A stretch of 64,000 nt of DNA from positions 1 to 64,000 of the forward strand of contig CAZSXW010000008.1 in NCBI GenBank assembly GCA_964610385.1, written 5' to 3'. Shown piece after piece: positions 59,709-64,000 of this stretch (position 1 is the stretch's first letter; each line of letters starts with the position of its first letter). A model generated the notes under the pieces. It was not told the origin of the DNA. It was given only the letters and a program-made list of their open reading frames with translations, and did not search any database. The position numbers and the translations under genes were made by a program. Origin of the DNA: CAZBSE01 sp964610385. GTDB lineage: Bacteria > Actinomycetota > Humimicrobiia > Humimicrobiales > Humimicrobiaceae.

Positions 59709-60623
59709 ATGGAATTATTTAACTGCCTTGAACTTTATATAAAATACTTGAAATATGAGAAAAATTTAAGCTTGAACTCCGTAAACTCCTACCGGAAAGA
59801 TATCTTACAGCTGTTAAATTTTTTAAAACAAAGAAAAATCACCAGCCCCGGTGAACTTGACCTGGGTATCTTCAGGGAATTTTTAAAATCTCTGGACAGC
59901 TATGATTATTCAAACAGGACTATTATCAGAAAATATTCTTCCTTTATAAATTTTTTTAGATTTCTCGAAAGAAATGACTATATTAGCTCTCAATTGACGC
60001 AGGCTATAAATCCACCCCGTAAGCGGCAGAGGTTTTACTCATTTATGTCCGTAGGTGAGATGGAGAAGCTGTTTAAAAGCCTGAAGGCAGGTAAGAATTC
60101 GGAAATAAGGGACAGAGCAATAATAGAACTTCTTTATTCCACCGGTGCAAGGATCAGCGAAGTAGAGAATGTAAAGATCGACGATATCGATCTTAGAAAT
60201 AATGAAATAATGGTCACCGGCAAGGGCAGAAAGCAGAGGCTGGTTTATTTGAATCAGGCAGCTGTTTTCTGGATAAAAGAGTATATTGAGGTAAGGGATA
60301 AAACGACATATCAGAGCCGAATATATAATAAGAAAGACAAACACTTGTTTTTGAACAAATTTGGTAAGAAATTATCCTCGCGCAGCATAAGAAATATAGT
60401 CAAGAAATGTGTAAAAAAAGCGCTTATTGGAAAGAATATTACGCCCCATAGCATAAGGCATAGTTTTGCAACCCATCTTCTCCAGGAAGGAGCGGGGATA
60501 AGAGAAGTACAGGAACTCCTGGGGCATGAGAATATTACTACTACCCAGATATACTCGCATTTAAACATTAGAAAGCTAAAAAAAGATTATAAAAAATTTC
60601 ACCCCAGGGCAGAATTAAAATAA
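59709..60623 (+). CDS. xerC: Chromosome dimer resolution recombinase XerC/XerD
   Basis: 304-residue tyrosine recombinase. SAM-like domain LYIKYLKYEKNLSLNSVNSYRKDILQLLNFL; catalytic STGARISEVENVKI (Arg), GKGRKQRLVYL (Lys), TPHSIRHSFATHLLQEG, LGHENITTTQIYSHLN (Tyr). Located dprA-unknown-xerC-rpsB, the place of housekeeping XerC in many genomes, and its codon use is that of the core. It resolves chromosome dimers at dif; it is not one of the island integrases. XerC versus XerD cannot be decided from sequence alone. Confidence 0.88.
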   Translation: MELFNCLELYIKYLKYEKNLSLNSVNSYRKDILQLLNFLKQRKITSPGELDLGIFREFLKSLDSYDYSNRTIIRKYSSFINFFRFLERNDYISSQLTQAINPPRKRQRFYSFMSVGEMEKLFKSLKAGKNSEIRDRAIIELLYSTGARISEVENVKIDDIDLRNNEIMVTGKGRKQRLVYLNQAAVFWIKEYIEVRDKTTYQSRIYNKKDKHLFLNKFGKKLSSRSIRNIVKKCVKKALIGKNITPHSIRHSFATHLLQEGAGIREVQELLGHENITTTQIYSHLNIRKLKKDYKKFHPRAELK

Positions 60624-60661
60624 GTAAGTGTTTTCTGCAGCGGTATTGAAGCTATTTATTA

Positions 60662-60690
60662 TTGATTATTTGATGAAAGAAATGTATTAT
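60662..60690 (+). promoter_or_regulatory. Promoter of the rpsB operon
   Basis: TTGATT at 60662-60667 and TATTAT at 60685-60690 with a 17-nt spacer. Start near 60697 gives a leader of about 100 nt that includes the pseudoknot-like element. Confidence 0.6.
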
Positions 60691-60715
60691 ACTAAACTTG
60701 AATATTAAAAACACA

Positions 60716-60777
60716 CACCACTTGCGGCATTATGGTGAATGAAAAACCGTGGTTAAAGTGGTGGAGGAAAACCATAA
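60716..60777 (+). promoter_or_regulatory. Pseudoknot-capable leader of rpsB (candidate S2 autoregulatory site)
   Basis: Stem 1: CACCACTT (60716-60723) with AAGTGGTG (60756-60763), 8 bp. Stem 2: TTATGGT in its loop (60730-60736) with ACCATAA (60771-60777) beyond it, 7 bp. Both pair perfectly and are compatible as an H-type pseudoknot that ends 4 nt before the Shine-Dalgarno AAGGAGG (60782-60788). Such elements regulate ribosomal protein operons by feedback; assignment to S2 is by position. Confidence 0.6.
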
Positions 60778-60795
60778 GAACAAGGAGGTATTATT

Positions 60796-61785
60796 TTGAG
60801 TATCGTCACTATGAAAGAACTCCTGGAAGTAGGAGTCCACTTCGGCCATCAAACAAAAAAATGGAATCCAAAAATGAAAAAATATATACACACGGACAAA
60901 GATGGCATATATATAATCGACCTTCAGAAGACACTTAAACTTCTACTTGAAGCATATGAGTATATCAGGGGGGCGGTAAGCGAAGGTGCGGTAGTATTGT
61001 TTGTGGGTACCAAGAAACAGACCCAGGATATAATAGAATCTTATGCCCAGGATTGCGAGATGCCGTATGTCAAAAACAGATGGCTGGGAGGTACCCTTAC
61101 TAATTTCGAGACTATAAGCAGACGTACCAAAAGGATAGATGAAATAGAGGAAATGGAAAAGTCGGGTATATTTGAAAAACTGCCGAAAAAGGAGGTCCTG
61201 GGGATAAAGAAAGAATATGAGAAACTTCTTTTTAATATCGGAGGGATAAGAAATATGAGAAATCTCCCCGATATACTCTACGTGATAGATCCCAATAAGG
61301 AGATCATTGCTGTCAGAGAGGCAAGAAAACTGAATATACCTATCGTGGCCATAACGGATACAAATTGTGACCCAGACCTTATTGATTTTGTCATTCCCGG
61401 AAATGACGATGCAATACGTTCATGTAATCTATTGACTAGTGTTATGTGCGAGGCAGTAAGAAAAGGAAAAGAAGAAATGGTAAAGCTGGAAAAGGCAGTA
61501 GAGGAGGAAAAGAAACCGAAAAAGAAGGAACCGGAAGAAAAGAAACCTGTGAAGGAAGAAGCTGCAGTAAAAGCTGAAGATATGAAGGCCGAAAAGAAGA
61601 AGCCGGAAGAGAAGAAGGTTAAAGTTAAGAAGGCAGAAGGGAAGAAAGTCGAGAGTAAAAAAACTGAAGTTAAAAAAGCAGAAAAAGAGAGGCCTGCAGT
61701 AAAAAGACCAAAAGCAAAGAAGCCAACAGAGAAAAAACCAAAGGCAAAAAAGACTAAAAGTGCTTCAAAGGATATTAAGAAATAA
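60796..61785 (+). CDS. rpsB: Ribosomal protein S2 with long Lys/Glu/Ala tail
   Basis: 329 residues. The S2 body is canonical to about residue 228: MKELLEVGVHFGHQTKKWNPKMKKYI, FVGTKKQTQDII, NRWLGGTLTNFETI, DPNKEIIAVREARKLNIPIVAITDTNCDPDLIDFVIPGNDDAIRS. A tail of about 100 residues follows, nearly all Lys, Glu, Ala, Pro and Val (VEEEKKPKKKEPEEKKPVKEE ...), with motif-like repeats of KKAE/KKPE/KKTE. Normal S2 is 230-260 residues. TTG start, SD 7 nt upstream. The tail may bind RNA or be tolerated disorder. Confidence 0.95.
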   Translation: MSIVTMKELLEVGVHFGHQTKKWNPKMKKYIHTDKDGIYIIDLQKTLKLLLEAYEYIRGAVSEGAVVLFVGTKKQTQDIIESYAQDCEMPYVKNRWLGGTLTNFETISRRTKRIDEIEEMEKSGIFEKLPKKEVLGIKKEYEKLLFNIGGIRNMRNLPDILYVIDPNKEIIAVREARKLNIPIVAITDTNCDPDLIDFVIPGNDDAIRSCNLLTSVMCEAVRKGKEEMVKLEKAVEEEKKPKKKEPEEKKPVKEEAAVKAEDMKAEKKKPEEKKVKVKKAEGKKVESKKTEVKKAEKERPAVKRPKAKKPTEKKPKAKKTKSASKDIKK

Positions 61786-61827
61786 AGCATAAGTTTAGAA
61801 ATAAAGGGAAGGAAACAGGTAGGAATA

Positions 61828-62442
61828 ATGGAGATAAATGCTGATTTAGTGAAAAAATTACGCAAGAAAAGCAGCGCCGGTATGATGGACTGCAAAAAAG
61901 CTCTGGTTGAAAGTAAAGGTGATATTTCAAAAGCGGAAGAGATCTTAAAAGAAAAAGGGCTGGCACAGGCTTCAAAGAAAGCTTCAAGAACTGCAAAAGA
62001 AGGTGTAATTCACAGTTATATACATCCGGGATCTAAAGTAGGGGTAATGCTTGAGGTAAATTGTGAAACTGATTTTGTGGCAAGAAATGAGATGTTTAAG
62101 AAGATGGTCCATGATATTGCACTTCATATTGCGGCGTTGACTCCATTATATGTTTCCAGGGAAGATGTTCCCAAGGAAGTCCTGGATAAAGAGAGAGAAT
62201 TATATAAAAAACAGGCTTTGAATGAAGGCAAACCCGAGAACATCGTAGATAGGATAGCGGAGGGAAAATTAAAAAAATATTATGAGGAAAACTGCCTTCT
62301 GGATCAGCCGTTTGTAAAAGATAATGATAAAAAAATAGGAGATCTTGTAAAGGAAAATATAGCAAAAATTGGTGAAAACATAGTAATCAAGAGGTTCGTA
62401 AGATACGTTATCGGTCAGGAAAGTGCAGATCAGGAAGAGTAG
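61828..62442 (+). CDS. tsf: Elongation factor Ts
   Basis: Exchanges GDP for GTP on EF-Tu. 204 residues, the short form. UBA-like start ADLVKKLRKKSSAGMMDCKKALVESKGDISKAEEILKEKG, then core EGVIHSYIHPGSKVGVMLEVNCETDFVARNE. A single core subdomain, as in actinobacteria and thermophiles. Standard place after rpsB. Confidence 0.95.
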   Translation: MEINADLVKKLRKKSSAGMMDCKKALVESKGDISKAEEILKEKGLAQASKKASRTAKEGVIHSYIHPGSKVGVMLEVNCETDFVARNEMFKKMVHDIALHIAALTPLYVSREDVPKEVLDKERELYKKQALNEGKPENIVDRIAEGKLKKYYEENCLLDQPFVKDNDKKIGDLVKENIAKIGENIVIKRFVRYVIGQESADQEE

Positions 62443-62480
62443 CTTTTATATGCTTTATTGAAATATAATAAATAAAGTAG

Positions 62481-63200
62481 ATGGAAAAATTAAAATATAA
62501 CAGAGTATTATTGAAAATAAGCGGAGAGGCATTGCTCGGTGACCTGGACTATGGCATAGACCCTGATATTACAAATAATATTTCAAGCCAGATAAAAGAA
62601 GTAACAAAACTTGGTGTCGAAGTAGCGATAGTCGTAGGCGGTGGAAATTTCTGGAGGGGCGTTACTGCCAGCGCGAACGGCATGGATAGGACCACCGCAG
62701 ATTATATTGGAATGCTGGCCACAGTAATGAACGCACTGGGCCTGCAAAATGCACTGGAAAGAATGGGTATAATAACCAGGGTCCAGACAGCCATATCTAT
62801 GAAGGAAGTCGCTGAACCGTTTATAAGAAGAAGAGCAGTAAGGCACCTAGAGAAGAAAAGGGTAGTAATATTTGCCGGCGGGACCGGTAATCCTTATTTT
62901 ACCACTGATACAGCTGCCGCATTGAGAGCACTCGAGATAGAAGCGGAGATAATTTTTAAAGCTACAAAAGTAGATGGTGTATATGACAAGGATCCTTTAA
63001 AGTTCAAGGATGCAAAAAAATTTACAAGGCTTACTTTTTTTGATGTTTTGAAGAAAAATCTGAGAGTTCTTGATTCTACGGCAACATCTCTATGTATGGA
63101 AAATAATTTACCTATAGTGGTCTTTGATATTACCAAGCCTGGTAATATAAAGGGGGTCATAATGGGTAAAAAAATTGGAACTTTAGTCACAAGGAAGTGA
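62481..63200 (+). CDS. pyrH: UMP kinase
   Basis: Phosphorylates UMP to UDP. 239 residues. RVLLKISGEALLGDLDYGIDPD, AIVVGGGNFWRGVTASANGMDRTTADYIGMLATVMNALGLQ, VIFAGGTGNPYFTTDTAAALRALEI, and DGVYDKDPLKFKDAKKF are diagnostic. It takes the product of the pyr operon onward, but sits in the translation block as usual. Confidence 0.96.
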   Translation: MEKLKYNRVLLKISGEALLGDLDYGIDPDITNNISSQIKEVTKLGVEVAIVVGGGNFWRGVTASANGMDRTTADYIGMLATVMNALGLQNALERMGIITRVQTAISMKEVAEPFIRRRAVRHLEKKRVVIFAGGTGNPYFTTDTAAALRALEIEAEIIFKATKVDGVYDKDPLKFKDAKKFTRLTFFDVLKKNLRVLDSTATSLCMENNLPIVVFDITKPGNIKGVIMGKKIGTLVTRK

Positions 63201-63203
63201 GAA

Positions 63204-63761
63204 ATGAAAGATAAATTAATGATTGAGGCCAAAAAAAGAATGAACCAGTCTCTTGAAAGAACTCAACATGAATTTAATACCATCAGGACCGGAAGGGCAT
63301 CAGCTACTCTGCTGGATAATATTTATATTGATTATTACGGCAGCAAGACCTTGCTTAAATATATGTCCAACATAAGCATACCTGAACCAAGAGTGATACT
63401 GATCTCACCTTACGACCCTAAGTTCTTAAAAGAAATAGAGACCCAGATAATAAAATCTGACCTTGGAATAAATCCTTCAAATGATGGAAAGGTAATCCGG
63501 CTGAATGTGCCGGCCTTGAACGAGGAAAGAAGAATGGAATTGGTAAAACTGGTGAAGAAGATTGCAGAAGACGGGAGAATAGCCGTTAGAAATATCAGAA
63601 GAGAAATAAACGATGAATTTAAAAAACTGGAAGGTGACAGCGAAATAACCGAAGACGACCTTATAAAGTCTCAAAAGAATGTCCAGGAATTGACCGACGA
63701 ATTTATAGAAAAAATCAATAATTCCCTTGATCAGAAAGAAAAAGAGATTATGGAAGTGTAG
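63204..63761 (+). CDS. frr: Ribosome recycling factor
   Basis: Splits post-termination ribosomes with EF-G. 185 residues, normal. RTGRASATLLDNIYIDYYG, SIPEPRVILISPYDPK, IKSDLGINPSNDGKVIRLNVPALNEERRMELVK, VRNIRREINDEFKKLE. Follows pyrH by 3 nt. Confidence 0.96.
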   Translation: MKDKLMIEAKKRMNQSLERTQHEFNTIRTGRASATLLDNIYIDYYGSKTLLKYMSNISIPEPRVILISPYDPKFLKEIETQIIKSDLGINPSNDGKVIRLNVPALNEERRMELVKLVKKIAEDGRIAVRNIRREINDEFKKLEGDSEITEDDLIKSQKNVQELTDEFIEKINNSLDQKEKEIMEV

Positions 63762-63816
63762 GTAAGAAGTATTGGGCTTATTTTCTTCTTTTTTTTCTCC
63801 AGCAGGAGTTCCAAGT

Positions 63817-64000
63817 ATTAAAGAGTTAAAAAAAAACAACCTTCCCAAGCATGTAGCTATTATAATGGACGGAAGCGGCAGGTGGGCGGCCAGGAGAAAG
63901 CTTCCCCGTTCTGCAGGTCATAGTGCAGGAGTAGAATCACTTAGAGAGGTGGTAGGAGCCTCCCTGGAGCTGGGTATAAAGTTTCTGACCGTTTATTCAT
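63817..64000 (+). CDS. uppS: Undecaprenyl diphosphate synthase, N-terminal part (cut by window end)
   Basis: Partial. KELKKNNLPKHVAIIMDGSGRWAARRKLPRSAGHSAGVESLREVV followed by LGIKFLTVYS is the start of a cis-prenyltransferase that makes the cell-wall lipid carrier. The usual DGNGRWA is DGSGRWA here. The start is uncertain: ATT at 63817 has GCAGGAG 8 nt upstream and gives the usual short N-terminus; TTG at 63772 would add 15 residues without homology. The frame runs off the window. Confidence 0.85.
   Translation, partial: MKELKKNNLPKHVAIIMDGSGRWAARRKLPRSAGHSAGVESLREVVGASLELGIKFLTVYS

Noticed and set aside
1..64000. CRISPR arrays, tRNA and rRNA genes
   Set aside because: No regularly spaced direct repeats and no cloverleaf or rRNA sequence were found on reading; short or unusual tRNAs could be missed by eye.

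Overview
This window looks like part of a bacterial chromosome from a low-GC, probably deep-branching member of Actinomycetota. The main lineage clue is an actinobacterial-type integration host factor (mihF) directly upstream of gmk-rpoZ-coaBC-metK-priA-def-fmt, an order typical of that phylum. Frequent TTG/GTG starts and a leaderless-looking comM fit this, but the phylum is an inference and no rRNA or tRNA gene is visible to confirm it.

Positions 1 to about 7,850 form an AT-rich accessory island. It holds two intact tyrosine recombinases (1634-2671 and 6941-7822, both minus), a third as a C-terminal remnant (4492-4587), an orphan MobC-like mobilization gene with palindromes upstream, a small inverted-repeat element with a diverged half copy, a NYN-domain RNase-like gene, a possible HEPN protein, and a two-gene minus-strand unit. 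That unit encodes a predicted three-helix membrane protein followed after 1 bp by a ThsB-like (DUF1863) TIR protein. It is the best candidate here for an undescribed anti-phage system.

Positions 8,100-15,340 hold an isochorismatase-like hydrolase, a beta-CASP RNase, two unrecognised genes, a stand-alone THUMP protein of archaeal flavour, a SigI/RsgI sigma/anti-sigma pair followed by a lipoprotein serpin, and an RRM protein. Positions 15,350-25,760 carry a complete UMP operon (pyrR-pyrB-pyrC-carA-carB-pyrK-pyrD-pyrF-pyrE). Its leader has a PyrR-binding loop matching the Bacillus consensus and an intrinsic terminator.

Positions 25,760-34,690 run mihF-gmk-rpoZ-coaBC-metK-priA-def-fmt-rsmB. After two unrecognised genes and the divergent rpmB, 36,494-53,885 is a long housekeeping run: fakA-like, rsmD, coaD, a coiled-coil protein, rpmF, an ADP-forming acyl-CoA synthetase with a PTA-like regulator, plsX, acpP, rnc, smc, ftsY, ffh, rpsP, khpA, rimM, trmD, rplS, lepB, rnhB, yraN. 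The smc is about 400 residues short and appears to lack the hinge. rsmD and yraN have no ATG/GTG/TTG at their conserved N-termini, but both have an in-frame ATT exactly where the start should be. A four-PAS HD-GYP protein, a small repeat protein, comM, dprA, an unknown gene and xerC follow. The window ends in rpsB-tsf-pyrH-frr-uppS, with a pseudoknot-capable leader before rpsB and uppS cut by the window edge.
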